This document shows positions 42,214 to 51,281 of a stretch of 64,000 nucleotides of DNA, piece after piece. The translations under genes were made by a program, and so were the position numbers. The notes under the pieces were generated by a model. That model worked only from the letters and a program-made list of their open reading frames with translations. It was not told the origin of the DNA and made no database searches. Origin of the DNA: Paenibacillus wynnii (GTDB lineage Bacteria > Bacillota > Bacilli > Paenibacillales > Paenibacillaceae); NCBI RefSeq assembly GCF_030812855.1, contig NZ_JAUSTK010000025.1, positions 1-64,000 of the forward strand, written 5' to 3'. Position 1 is the stretch's first letter. Each line of letters opens with the position of its first letter.

Positions 42214-43211
42214 AAATTGATAATCACCTTCCCTTTTGGACGTCCATTTGCGACTAGTTCTAGCGCTTCATTTACGTTGCCAATGGTAAATAGTGTTGGA
42301 TGAATCGGTGGAACAATGTTGTTTTTTTCAATGATTTTGGTAATTTCTTTTAGTTGCTCGCCGTCAGAACGAACGAAGATAAAGCGGTATTCCACGTCGC
42401 GTTTCTTGGCTTTGTTGTCATACTTTGCGCCAGCAACAGAAAACAGCTTTTGCTTCCACCATGGGAATTTTTTGTCTTCTGCGAAACGTTTATTGGGTCC
42501 CGTACGGAGAGAGAGCAATCTTCCGCCTGGTTGAATGATTTTTAATTCATTATCAAATTCATCGGCCCCCAGGGTATCCATCACATAATCGACATTTGAC
42601 AACAAGTCAACATAGTTTTCCTTTGTATAATCCAAGTATTGATCTGCACCAATTTCCAAAGTACGGTCGCGTGCTTGTGAGTTGCCACTGACAATAACTT
42701 TTAAACCCATTGCCTTTGCGATTGGGACAGCCATTTGACCAAAGCTACCCGATCCGCCTGGAATGAATACAGATTTACCAGACTGTGCCTCAAGTTCTTC
42801 GTGTAGACCTTGATAGGCTGTAAGTCCAGTCAATGCTGCAGCTGCGGCTTCCGCATAGGATAAGTTTTTTGGCATGGAGGCAATTGCTGCAGCGTCAATG
42901 GCTGCATATTCCGCAAAAGCACCAATTTTTCTCAGGGGAAGACGTGTATAGATATCATCGCCTACGTAAAAGCCTTTCACATTTTTTCCGACCTTTTCGA
43001 TAACGCCTGCCAACTCATTACCAATGGTTAGTGGAAATTCATAATCTTGAATCAGTTTCACGCTACCTGTGATAACTAACATTTCGAGTGGATTGACAGC
43101 CGCAGCTTTTACCTTTACCAAGACTTCGTTATCATTGATTTCTGGAATTGGAATATTATTAACTTGCGCATGGATTTTTTTGGAGTACTTGGTGATTTGA
43201 GCTGCTTTCAT
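42210..43211 (-). CDS. MDR-superfamily NAD(P)H:quinone oxidoreductase
   Basis: 333 residues. AAAVNPLEMLV, GNELAGVIEKVG and AAALTGLTAYQGL belong to the zinc-free quinone-reductase branch; FIPGGSGSFGQMAVPIAKAMG is the NADPH site. No structural or catalytic zinc ligands are apparent. The ATG at 43211 has AAGGTGA 8 nt upstream, which itself overlaps the end of the reductase gene before it, so the two are coupled. Reduces quinones or enones. Confidence 0.9.
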   Translation of the reverse strand: MKAAQITKYSKKIHAQVNNIPIPEINDNEVLVKVKAAAVNPLEMLVITGSVKLIQDYEFPLTIGNELAGVIEKVGKNVKGFYVGDDIYTRLPLRKIGAFAEYAAIDAAAIASMPKNLSYAEAAAAALTGLTAYQGLHEELEAQSGKSVFIPGGSGSFGQMAVPIAKAMGLKVIVSGNSQARDRTLEIGADQYLDYTKENYVDLLSNVDYVMDTLGADEFDNELKIIQPGGRLLSLRTGPNKRFAEDKKFPWWKQKLFSVAGAKYDNKAKKRDVEYRFIFVRSDGEQLKEITKIIEKNNIVPPIHPTLFTIGNVNEALELVANGRPKGKVIINF

Positions 43212-43219
43212 GAGAGTTT

Positions 43220-44305
43220 TCACCTTACCTCATCTGAGAATTCTAATTCTTTCAAAGTAGGATAATCCGTATATCCTTTGCTTCCGATGCCAAAGAATGT
43301 GGTTTGATCTGCTTCATTCATAGGAGCCCCCGATTTAAGACGCTCTACTAAATCTGGATTAGCTAATGACCATACACCAACTGGTACCAGGTCAGCTAAG
43401 CCACTATCAATATCCACCCTAAGATCTTCCAGAGCTCGTCCAGCTCGATTAACTAATAATGGATTCGTCCATAGGGAGCGAATGTCCTGGAGCAGTTCTT
43501 CGTTTCCAAGGTGCATAATATGAAGGTATGCTAAATTCAATTTAGCTAATTCTTGCGTAAGGTAACGGTAAAGATCAGGGCCTTGTTCACCATCTTGAAT
43601 TCCACCAAGAGGGGTCCCTGGCGAAATACGGAAGCCTGTTCTCTCGGCTCCAATTTCTTCGACAATAGCTTTCGTTACTTCAATCGCAAAGCGGGCACGA
43701 TTCTCTACACTTCCACCATATTCATCCGTCCGCGTATTCGAATTTTCTCCGATAAATTGATTAATCAGATAACCATTTGCTCCATGAATTTCTACACCAT
43801 CAGCACCAGCTTTAATAGCTGCTGCCGCTGCTTTTCGGAAGTCTGCAATGGTCGTTTGAATATCTTCTTTACTTAACTTACGTGGAACTGGTATGTCCTT
43901 CATTCCTGTAGTAGTAAACATAGGTACACCTGGTGCAATTGCAGAGGGTGCGACGGCTTGACGATGATGAGGGGTATTGTCGGGATGTGACATACGACCG
44001 GCATGCATCAGTTGGATATACACAAATCCACCCGCTTCATGTACCGCATCCGTAACCTTTTTCCATCCTTTAATATGCGCATCAGTATAAATGCCAGGTG
44101 ACCATAAGTAACCTTGACCATCATCAGAAGGCTGTGCACCTTCAGTAATAAGTAATCCAATAGATGCTCTTTGAGCATAATAAAGCGAACTCAGTTCTCC
44201 CGGCGTACCATCTTCCTCCGCTCTGCTTCGTGTCATTGGTGCCATTGCCAGACGATGAGGTAATTCCATGTTTCCAATTTTCGTTTTACTCCACAACTTT
44301 TCCAT
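43220..44305 (-). CDS. Old-yellow-enzyme family alkene reductase (NemA-like)
   Basis: 361 residues, FMN TIM barrel. LAMAPMTRSRAEEDGTPG at the start, YIQLMHAGRMSHPDN, VEIHGANGYLINQF with the substrate-binding His/Asn pair, and NTRTDEYGGSVENRARF are all hallmarks. It reduces electrophilic C=C bonds such as N-ethylmaleimide or quinones with NADPH. It sits between the MDR gene and a short-chain dehydrogenase. Confidence 0.93.
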   Translation of the reverse strand: MEKLWSKTKIGNMELPHRLAMAPMTRSRAEEDGTPGELSSLYYAQRASIGLLITEGAQPSDDGQGYLWSPGIYTDAHIKGWKKVTDAVHEAGGFVYIQLMHAGRMSHPDNTPHHRQAVAPSAIAPGVPMFTTTGMKDIPVPRKLSKEDIQTTIADFRKAAAAAIKAGADGVEIHGANGYLINQFIGENSNTRTDEYGGSVENRARFAIEVTKAIVEEIGAERTGFRISPGTPLGGIQDGEQGPDLYRYLTQELAKLNLAYLHIMHLGNEELLQDIRSLWTNPLLVNRAGRALEDLRVDIDSGLADLVPVGVWSLANPDLVERLKSGAPMNEADQTTFFGIGSKGYTDYPTLKELEFSDEVR

Positions 44306-44351
44306 TATTTTTCCCTACTTTCAAATGATTTTACTCATCAATTAATTAATT

Positions 44352-45104
44352 TTACAATCCTTCAAGAATCGGATAGATTGGCCCTCTCAAATTGAAATCA
44401 TAGTTCGGATCTACAATTCCTACCACTTCGTTGTTATCATAAAGATCCACCATGAAGCCCGCCATTTGCTTAGCCGTATGGTACTTAGGCATGCTGGATT
44501 TGTAATCAAACTCTTTCACATCTATTGATTTGTTTGCAAATTCCGTTTCCGTAATGGCTGGTGCTAGAATTTTCGCCTTTAATTTTGCTCCTTTCAGTTC
44601 GAGTTCTTTGGCCAGCCCTTCTGTAAAGGCACTGACATAATATTTAGATGCAGAATATGCAACACTTCCAACAGCAATGACATATCCGAGTGCCGATGAT
44701 ACGTTGATCAATTGAGTACCTTCTACATCAGCATAATCTCTCACATATAGTGTAGAAAGGATGGTCAAAGATTCAATATTAACACGTAACATGGTTTCAA
44801 CTTTTTCTAGTTTCTGATCAGCAACAAAGGCGCCTTCACCAAGGCCTGCATTATTAATCCATGTCTCCATTTGATATTCCTTTAAATCGTTATACAGGGT
44901 ATATGCCTGATCAGTAACCGACAGATCACTTGTAAGAATAACAACATCTAAATCAGGATTTATTTCCTGAATTTTTAATTTTAGCTCTTCTAATTTGTCT
45001 AATCTTCTAGCTACAATAATCAAGTTTTTACCCCGAGCCGCAAACGCCAATGCTGTCTCATAACCTATTCCTGAACTTGCTCCTGTAATAACTGTATACT
45101 TCAT
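44352..45104 (-). CDS. Short-chain dehydrogenase/reductase
   Basis: 250 residues. VITGASSGIGYETA is the cofactor loop, WINNAGLG the NNAG motif, and VSSALG with YSASK the catalytic Ser, Tyr and Lys. AAGGGAGA lies before the ATG. It has its own promoter with paired operators at 45145-45199 and probably leads transcription into the alkene reductase and MDR genes. Confidence 0.92.
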   Translation of the reverse strand: MKYTVITGASSGIGYETALAFAARGKNLIIVARRLDKLEELKLKIQEINPDLDVVILTSDLSVTDQAYTLYNDLKEYQMETWINNAGLGEGAFVADQKLEKVETMLRVNIESLTILSTLYVRDYADVEGTQLINVSSALGYVIAVGSVAYSASKYYVSAFTEGLAKELELKGAKLKAKILAPAITETEFANKSIDVKEFDYKSSMPKYHTAKQMAGFMVDLYDNNEVVGIVDPNYDFNLRGPIYPILEGL

Positions 45105-45144
45105 ATGATTCTCTCCCTTTTAAGAAATATTATTTTGATAATTG

Positions 45145-45199
45145 TAGAATGATCGTTCTAAATTGGACTCAGCATATCATTTTTAGAACGATCAGTAAA
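45145..45199 (-). promoter_or_regulatory. Promoter with two operator copies for the SDR gene at 44352
   Basis: Minus strand TTTACT (45199-45194), 17 bp, TATGCT (45176-45171). The spacer holds GATCGTTCT and a second, near-perfect palindrome TAGAATGATCGTTCTA (45145-45160) covers the predicted start site. The same -35/spacer/-10 design recurs at 46305-46333. Confidence 0.7.
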
Positions 45200-45274
45200 G
45201 TATTATCTTTTCTCCGATCAAATAATAAGCAGTCAGCAGATTCAGCATTGCTATAGATATTATTGAAAAACAGG

Positions 45275-46063
45275 TCAGTGCCCGGATCGGTTTTGTATGG
45301 ATCTAACCATACGAGTCATCAATTTGCGTGGCAGCAACCGCGGAATGAACGCCATTAATCGATTTCGAGCCCCTGGTATGATGATTTTTTCGCCGCGCAT
45401 GAAGCCTCGATACCCTTCTTCAGCCACCTTACCAGCCTCCATGATAGCGCCGCTCTGGAACAGTTTCGAAGCACCCATACCTGAACGATCAACGAAACCG
45501 GTTGACGTAAGTCCCGGACATAACGCCGTCACAGTCACACCCGTGCCGCTCAGTTCGTTTTCAAGAGCCTCGGTGAACGACAGCACATACGCCTTTGTCG
45601 CGTAGTAAATTGACATCATAGGTCCCGGAAAAAAAGCCACCAATGAAGCCACATTCATCACGCCCCCTTGGTCCCGTTTGACCATATCTGGCAAGAACAG
45701 CTTCGTCATAATCGTCAGAGCCTTTATATTGACGTCGATCATGTTCGTCTCTTGCTCCAAGTTCGTCTCCAAAAATGTACCGTACAAACCGAATCCGGCA
45801 TTATTGACAAGATAGTCAACGTTGATCCCTTTCTCCTTGAGTTCAGTGAAAATCTCCTCCGGTACACCGCGTGATGCGACATCCTTGGCGATAACCGTTA
45901 CTTGGGAGCCATGTTTCTTCCGATATTCCTTCGCAAGCTCCAAAAGCTTACCCTCACTGCGCGCAACCAGCACTAAATTAAATCCATCCTTGGCGAAACG
46001 ATCCGCCAACTCTTTACCAATCCCGCCAGATACTCCCGTGATTAGTACAGTTTTTTTCATCAT
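45275..46063 (-). CDS. Short-chain dehydrogenase, DltE-like
   Basis: 262 residues. VLITGVSGGIGKELA is the cofactor loop, VNNAGFG the NNAG motif, VASLVAF and YYATKAY the catalytic Ser/Tyr/Lys region. LCPGLTSTGF follows. The basic C-terminus RLLPRKLMTRMVR may contact membrane. GGAGG lies 6 nt before the ATG. First gene of the island as transcribed, nearest the tRNA. Confidence 0.92.
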   Translation of the reverse strand: MMKKTVLITGVSGGIGKELADRFAKDGFNLVLVARSEGKLLELAKEYRKKHGSQVTVIAKDVASRGVPEEIFTELKEKGINVDYLVNNAGFGLYGTFLETNLEQETNMIDVNIKALTIMTKLFLPDMVKRDQGGVMNVASLVAFFPGPMMSIYYATKAYVLSFTEALENELSGTGVTVTALCPGLTSTGFVDRSGMGASKLFQSGAIMEAGKVAEEGYRGFMRGEKIIIPGARNRLMAFIPRLLPRKLMTRMVRSIQNRSGH

Positions 46064-46265
46064 ATAAGCCCTCCTCTATTTTTAGTGTAAACGTTAAACT
46101 GTTTTATAGCATTTTGTAATTCGGATTGTTTAGGCATAAACTGACAATAATACGGGAATGATTATTCTAATAATGCCAAAAAAAAACAATAAATTAATCA
46201 TTTTCTTTCTATAGTCCTCACTGAAATGTTGTTGCCATACTTCTTAACCCAACCCTCAAAATTAA
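46064..46265. other. Long leader of the DltE-like gene
   Basis: From the predicted start near 46298 the leader is about 235 nt. It holds a degenerate operator copy, GGAATGATTATTCT (46155-46168), and no reading frame. Confidence 0.4.
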
Positions 46266-46333
46266 AGAATGAGCATTCTAAACATTTCCTTTTCTATCGT
46301 CATCAGCATAACATATTGAGAACGATCGGTAAA
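46266..46333 (-). promoter_or_regulatory. Promoter with operator copies for the SDR gene at 45275
   Basis: Minus strand TTTACC (46333-46328), 17 bp, TATGCT (46310-46305), with GATCGTTCT in the spacer. A second site, AGAATGAGCATTCT (46266-46279), lies downstream. It is nearly the same module as at 45145-45199. Confidence 0.65.
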
Positions 46334-46393
46334 GAAATGGTTTTTATAGTTCTTTATTCGTCGACAATAATAACTTAATTCTCCAACCCACGT

Positions 46394-46429
46394 AAAAAAG
46401 GCTCGTAATTGCCTAAGCAACTACGAACC
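46394..46429 (-). terminator. Terminator behind tRNA-Leu
   Basis: On the minus strand GGTTCGTAGTT pairs with AATTACGAGCC (two G-T pairs), loop GCTTAGGC, followed by six T. It begins 15 bp after the tRNA 3' end and lies inside the inserted island. Confidence 0.85.
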
Positions 46430-46443
46430 CTATTTGTAAGGTA

Positions 46444-46462
46444 ATGCGGTCAAGAGGACTCG
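46444..46462. repeat. Inner attachment-site repeat, 3' end of tRNA-Leu
   Basis: Second copy of the 19-bp repeat found at 41427-41445, here forming the acceptor and T-arm 3' half of the intact tRNA gene. Confidence 0.8.
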
Positions 46463-46528
46463 AACCTCCACGTCATTGCTGACACTAGAACCTGAATCTA
46501 GCGCGTCTGCCAATTCCGCCATGACCGC
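46445..46528 (-). tRNA. tRNA-Leu, anticodon CAG
   Basis: 84 nt, CCA not encoded. Acceptor stem GCGGTCA with TGACCGC and discriminator A; anticodon stem CTAGA/TCTAG with loop TTCAGGT, giving CAG; a long variable arm as in class II tRNAs; T-arm loop TTCGAGT. All arms pair correctly. Confidence 0.96.
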
Positions 46529-46740
46529 AAATTATGTAACACAGTGATTAATCACCGATAAATAAGATAATACTCTTTTTCAGAATAAAAAGCAAGATCC
46601 TTTATTGATAAAAATATAGTTATAGGAATAACCAATCAAGGTCATTCATTTTATATATTTCTCTTATAAGAGGCGCTATGTTACAACATAAGTAAGAACT
46701 ATGCGTCAGAGCTACTTTATAACAAGGAGGAGTCTAAAGT

Positions 46741-47499
46741 ATGAAACAGCGTTGGAATTCAGGGGATTATGATTCGGATATGGCCTTCGTCTCTCAATTT
46801 GGGGAGTCCCTGATGGATTTACTAAATCCATCACCGGGAGAGCGAATTATGGATTGGGGCTGCGGGACTGGAGATTTAGCCGCCGCTATAGCTGCTCGAG
46901 GCACTAATGTTACAGGCATAGATGCCTCGGCCGAAATGATCCATACCGCTCGCAGTAAATATCCTCAGATAACCTTTGTAGAAGCTGACGGCCAATCCTA
47001 TGTATCAGAGGCTCCAGTAGATGCCATCTTTAGTAATGCAGCTTTGCATTGGCTGTTGGATAAAAACGGGACAGCGTCCTCCATCTCCTCAAGCCTGCGG
47101 ACGAACGGGCGTTTTATTGCAGAGTTTGGCGGACAGGGCAATATAGACTCCATCGTTAACACTCTACCGCGGGCCTTTACAGCTGCCGGCTGTTTAGATA
47201 AACTGCAACTCCCTTGGTATTTTCCGACTATTGGTGAATATACCACACTGCTGGAGAAGCACGGTCTGACCGTACAGCTGGCCCTCTGCTTCGATCGCCC
47301 TACCCCGCTAGAGGCCGGGGAGCAAGGATTCGCGCGGTGGATGAATACATTTGCAAATGGGATTCTAAGTGTACTTACCCCCTCCGAACGCGAAGAGGTT
47401 ATAGAATATATGGTGAAAGAGCTCAAGCCGTCTCTATATCAGAAAGAACGCTGGGTCATGGATTACCGAAGAATCAGAATAGCCGCTTATAAACGGTAA
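46741..47499 (+). CDS. Class I SAM-dependent methyltransferase
   Basis: 252 residues. IMDWGCGTGDLAAAIA is motif I, VTGIDASAEMIHTAR motif II, and IFSNAALHWLLD the post-motif region typical of trans-aconitate methyltransferase-like enzymes. Substrate not identifiable. AAGGAGGAG precedes the ATG. First gene outside the tRNA-Leu island. Confidence 0.88.
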   Translation: MKQRWNSGDYDSDMAFVSQFGESLMDLLNPSPGERIMDWGCGTGDLAAAIAARGTNVTGIDASAEMIHTARSKYPQITFVEADGQSYVSEAPVDAIFSNAALHWLLDKNGTASSISSSLRTNGRFIAEFGGQGNIDSIVNTLPRAFTAAGCLDKLQLPWYFPTIGEYTTLLEKHGLTVQLALCFDRPTPLEAGEQGFARWMNTFANGILSVLTPSEREEVIEYMVKELKPSLYQKERWVMDYRRIRIAAYKR

Positions 47500-47514
47500 C
47501 CTCATATTCTTAAT

Positions 47515-48735
47515 CTATGCATCCCCAACGAACCGATTTTTCCCAGCTCCAAGTCCAACCAGCAGCAGCATAACACTAGCACCCAACAGCAATATAAGCG
47601 GCAGATCCCAGCTATGCGTAAGATCATGGAGCCATCCGAACAAGGCCGGCCCCGCTGCTGCCAATAAATATCCTACAGATTGAGCCATCCCGGAAAGCTC
47701 AGCCGCTTCTTGGGTGGTTTTTGTGCGCAGACTAAAAAACATCATTACCAAACCAAAGGCAAATCCACCCGCTATACCGATGCAAATGGCCCATACGGCC
47801 ATCCATGAGCTGCTGCCGAGCCAGATTCCGCTAATGCCAATTACAAAAAGAACGAAAGTAATAACGACCAAGCTGCGTTGATTTTTCAACCGACCTGCAA
47901 ATAAAGGCACAAAAAACGTAAACGGCAGTTGGGCCAGCTGCATCAATGAAAGAATCCAGCCTGCATGGCTGGATGTCATCCCCCGTTCTCCGAGAATAAC
48001 TGAAAACCAGGCAATTAAAACGTAGTACAACAGCGACTGCAAGCCCATAAAAAAACTAACCTGCCAAGCCAACGCCGAGCGCCATATATTTTTGGAGGAT
48101 ACGGATTTCTGGCTCACGCTCGAAATACCTAGTATCCGAATCTGCGGAATCCATAACATCGTTGCCAAGGCCGCTAATATGAACCACATCGCCAATGTGC
48201 CTCTCCAGCCGAAGCTGGTATGACTTGCCAGCGGCACACTTATTCCGGCGGCAAAGGCAGCGCATAAATTCATGGACACGGTATAAATACCTGTCATTAA
48301 CCCTATTTTGCGGGGGAATTTCCCTTTAATCAAACTCGGCAGAAGCACATTGCATACTGCAATTGAAATTCCAAGCATAGCTGTTCCGATGAACAGCAGT
48401 CCTGCGCCGGATCCTGATCGTACCAGAATACTGACAGCCAACAACAGCATAGCAATCAATAATACATTAGCCATTCCAAAACGGCTGGCAAACTTAGATG
48501 CAAAGGGAGATACCAATGCAAAAGCCAGCAAAGGAAGTGTAGTGATTGCTCCGGCCAGAGTATTGGATAACCCCAAATCTTCTTTAATCATTTCTATTAA
48601 AGTTCCCACCGATGTAAAGGGAGCTCGCAAAGCCGCCGCGATAACAATAATACCCAGCACTAGCCATAAGCGATTCAGTCTGAGACGTGACATACCTATT
48701 TTCATATACTTCTCTTCTTGCTGCCGAGCTTTCAT
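47515..48735 (-). CDS. MFS transporter, CynX/NimT (cyanate permease-like) family
   Basis: About 406 residues, 12 helices. AAALRAPFTSVGTLI in helix 1 is the family mark and FASKFASRFG the loop 2-3 motif. I place the start at ATG 48735, 8 nt behind GGAGG. The frame stays open up to 48825, adding an unneeded hydrophobic stretch. The gene is convergent with the methyltransferase gene, 15 bp apart. Confidence 0.88.
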   Translation of the reverse strand: MKARQQEEKYMKIGMSRLRLNRLWLVLGIIVIAAALRAPFTSVGTLIEMIKEDLGLSNTLAGAITTLPLLAFALVSPFASKFASRFGMANVLLIAMLLLAVSILVRSGSGAGLLFIGTAMLGISIAVCNVLLPSLIKGKFPRKIGLMTGIYTVSMNLCAAFAAGISVPLASHTSFGWRGTLAMWFILAALATMLWIPQIRILGISSVSQKSVSSKNIWRSALAWQVSFFMGLQSLLYYVLIAWFSVILGERGMTSSHAGWILSLMQLAQLPFTFFVPLFAGRLKNQRSLVVITFVLFVIGISGIWLGSSSWMAVWAICIGIAGGFAFGLVMMFFSLRTKTTQEAAELSGMAQSVGYLLAAAGPALFGWLHDLTHSWDLPLILLLGASVMLLLVGLGAGKNRFVGDA

Positions 48736-48900
48736 TCTATTCCCTCCAAGCCATAATAAACAGGCAAACGCAGCGCTTGCCAGAGAAAATTTCATAATAT
48801 ATGTATATTTATTTCTAATAATCATCTACCATTATGATAGAAGATGCAACCTGAAGAGGTTTAGCGACCATTTCCCATTATAGAAAAGAGTGAACTAACG

Positions 48901-50616
48901 ATGCTTCGTCGATTTTTTTCCTATTATCGTCCTTATAGAAAACTATTTATACTGGACTTCACCTGCGCAGTCGGGGCTGGCCTCCTGGAGTTGGCTTTTC
49001 CTGTAGCCGTTAATAAGTTCATTGATGATTTATTGCCCGGACAGGATTGGCCGCTTATTCTTATCGCCTGTGTTGCACTCTTGGCCATATACGCCTTGAA
49101 CACGGTTTTGCAGTATGTAGTCACGTATTGGGGGCATATGCTTGGCATCAATATCGAAACGGATATGCGCAAAAAAATGTTCGAGCACATTCAGAAATTA
49201 TCCTTCCGTTTCTTCGATAATAACAAAACCGGACATCTCATAGGCCGTATCACCAATGATTTAAATGATATCGGCGAGGTGGCTCACCATGGGCCCGAGG
49301 ATGTTTTTATAGCCATTATGACACTGATCGGTGCCTTCTTACTTATGGCTCAAATTAATCTGCAGCTGGCCATTATCACCTTCGTTATAGTTCCGATCAT
49401 GGCTTGGGTCATCATTTACTTCGGCCGTAATATGACCACTACCTACCGCCAGCTTTTTGGGAACGTGGGCAGCTTCAATGCACGTATCGAAGATAACGTC
49501 GGAGGAATCCGGGTTGTACAGTCCTTTGCCAATGAGAATTATGAAAAGAAGCTCTTTGCCGTTGATAATCAAATGTTCCGTCAAACCAAGCTTCTCGCGT
49601 ATAAAATCATGGCCAGAAGCTTATCGGTCAGCTACATGATGACTCGGCTCATCACCATATTGGTAATGCTGAGTGGCGCATGGTTTTTTATTCAAGGAGA
49701 CCTGCAAATTGGGGAGTTTGTTGCATTCATCTTGCTAGCCAACGTCTTCTTTCGACCGATTGAGAAAATTAATGCTGTGATCGAGAGCTATCCCAAAGGG
49801 ATTGCGGGCTTCAGAAGATACCTGGAAATTATAGATTCTGAGCCGGATATTAGCGACCAGCCTAATGCGATTGAAGTTAACCATCTGCGTGGAGATATCA
49901 ACTTTGAAGACGTATCCTTTGGTTATGATGAGAATCGTCCAGTCCTGGAGGGAATCAGCCTAAATGTATCCGCCGGGGAGACGATTGCTTTTGTCGGTCC
50001 TTCTGGTGCTGGTAAAACAACGATCTGCAGCTTGCTGCCTCGTTTCTATGATGTAACCGGCGGCCGAATCACGATTGACGGAACGGATATCCGTCAACTT
50101 AAGCTGGAATCGCTGCGGAAGCAAATCGGAATTGTGCAGCAGGATGTATTCCTCTTCTCGGGAACGATCCGCGAGAATATCGCCTATGGTAAGCTGGACG
50201 CCGAAATGTCGGAGATCTGGGACGCGGCTAAGCGGGCGCATCTGGAGGATTTAATTACAAACCTTCCAGACGGAATGGAGACCGTCATTGGCGAACGCGG
50301 TGTAAAGTTGTCCGGTGGACAGAAGCAGCGTTTGGCTATTGCCCGAATGTTCCTCAAGAACCCGCCCATTCTCATTCTGGATGAAGCCACCTCTGCATTG
50401 GATACAGAAACAGAGGCAGCTATCCAGCAATCTCTGGCAGATCTATCAGTAGGCCGAACCACTCTCGTAATCGCTCACCGTCTTACAACGATCAAGAATG
50501 CAGATCGAATTATCGTAGTTAATGAAGACGGAATTTCCGAGGAAGGCCGGCACGAAGAACTTGTGAATGCTGGAGGAACTTACAGCCGCCTGTATCAGGC
50601 ACAGTATAATGCGTAA
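48901..50616 (+). CDS. ABC exporter, fused permease and ATPase
   Basis: 571 residues: six membrane helices (about 15-300) and a C-terminal ATPase. Walker A is GPSGAGKTTICSL, the Q-loop is IGIVQQDVFLFSG, the signature LSGGQKQR, Walker B ILILDEATSAL and the switch His is in IAHRL. A half-transporter of the lipid/multidrug class (YknU/MsbA type) that dimerises. The ribosome site is weak (AGAGTG). Confidence 0.93.
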   Translation: MLRRFFSYYRPYRKLFILDFTCAVGAGLLELAFPVAVNKFIDDLLPGQDWPLILIACVALLAIYALNTVLQYVVTYWGHMLGINIETDMRKKMFEHIQKLSFRFFDNNKTGHLIGRITNDLNDIGEVAHHGPEDVFIAIMTLIGAFLLMAQINLQLAIITFVIVPIMAWVIIYFGRNMTTTYRQLFGNVGSFNARIEDNVGGIRVVQSFANENYEKKLFAVDNQMFRQTKLLAYKIMARSLSVSYMMTRLITILVMLSGAWFFIQGDLQIGEFVAFILLANVFFRPIEKINAVIESYPKGIAGFRRYLEIIDSEPDISDQPNAIEVNHLRGDINFEDVSFGYDENRPVLEGISLNVSAGETIAFVGPSGAGKTTICSLLPRFYDVTGGRITIDGTDIRQLKLESLRKQIGIVQQDVFLFSGTIRENIAYGKLDAEMSEIWDAAKRAHLEDLITNLPDGMETVIGERGVKLSGGQKQRLAIARMFLKNPPILILDEATSALDTETEAAIQQSLADLSVGRTTLVIAHRLTTIKNADRIIVVNEDGISEEGRHEELVNAGGTYSRLYQAQYNA

Positions 50617-50643
50617 GTACACGGCATAGACTCATACGAACCA

Positions 50644-50682
50644 AACAGCAAGTCAAGAGTATTCTTGGCTTGCTGTTTTTTT
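50644..50682 (+). terminator. Terminator of the ABC exporter gene
   Basis: AACAGCAAG-CAAGA pairs with TCTTG-CTTGCTGTT (one mismatch), loop GTAT, then seven T. Confidence 0.92.
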
Positions 50683-50695
50683 ATTAAATGGGCAC

Positions 50696-50724
50696 TTGTT
50701 TGTTGCGAACAAATGTTCTAATAT
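50696..50724 (+). promoter_or_regulatory. Promoter with LexA (SOS) box
   Basis: TTGTTT, 17 bp, TAATAT. The spacer holds CGAACAAATGTTCT (50706-50719), matching the Bacillus LexA consensus CGAACRNRYGTTYC at 13 of 14 positions. LexA bound here would block the promoter. Confidence 0.72.
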
Positions 50725-50759
50725 AGATTGTAGAAGTAAAAATATAGGAGGCTGTTTTA

Positions 50760-51203
50760 ATGGAACAGTTAGCGGTTATTGAATTTTTAATTGAAGCTAA
50801 AAGGGAAACCTATGCAGGAAACGGGCCAGAAGTCACGCCCTCTCGTCCTAATTCACATGATTTAGCATTTGCAAAAGGGAATTTGAAATACATAGATACG
50901 TATCTAGGATCTGAAAAATTTGCTGGTGAAGAAGCCTTATGGGAAAATGATAAACCCTCTTGGGCTATGAATTACGTTGGACGTGTCATCGCTGAAGGTT
51001 TCAGCGGAGACTTCTTAAAAGAAGCCTTACAAAACCCACCTCTTCACATGCCTTGCCGAGGACCCAGCATCTACAAAAATGATATGTATACCTATACATG
51101 TACAGTTGACGGGAGCTTTGATTGGTTTACTGGATCTGAGGTAATCTTTAAGGGTGCTGTAAAGGTCTATGAATGCATGTTCCATGGCGGGGTTATTAAA
51201 TAG
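50760..51203 (+). CDS. DUF5680 domain protein, probably SOS-controlled
   Basis: 147 residues. AKRETYAGNG, SRPNSHDLAF and WAMNYVGRV are the marks of DUF5680, a family of unknown function often seen next to or fused with HTH regulators. No membrane segment. AGGAGG lies 7 nt before the ATG. The LexA box in its promoter suggests it is made after DNA damage. Confidence 0.85.
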   Translation: MEQLAVIEFLIEAKRETYAGNGPEVTPSRPNSHDLAFAKGNLKYIDTYLGSEKFAGEEALWENDKPSWAMNYVGRVIAEGFSGDFLKEALQNPPLHMPCRGPSIYKNDMYTYTCTVDGSFDWFTGSEVIFKGAVKVYECMFHGGVIK

Positions 51204-51281
51204 GCTGATCTTAAGAGTCCGATTTACATTTAAGTGTAGTTTGTACAATTAAAAAGGCTGATTTCTCCTCAAACGACTATT

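Noticed and set aside
46084-46099. Catabolite-repression (cre) site at TGTAAACGTTAAAC
   Set aside because: Core AACGTT fits but the outer positions miss the consensus on both strands; too weak.
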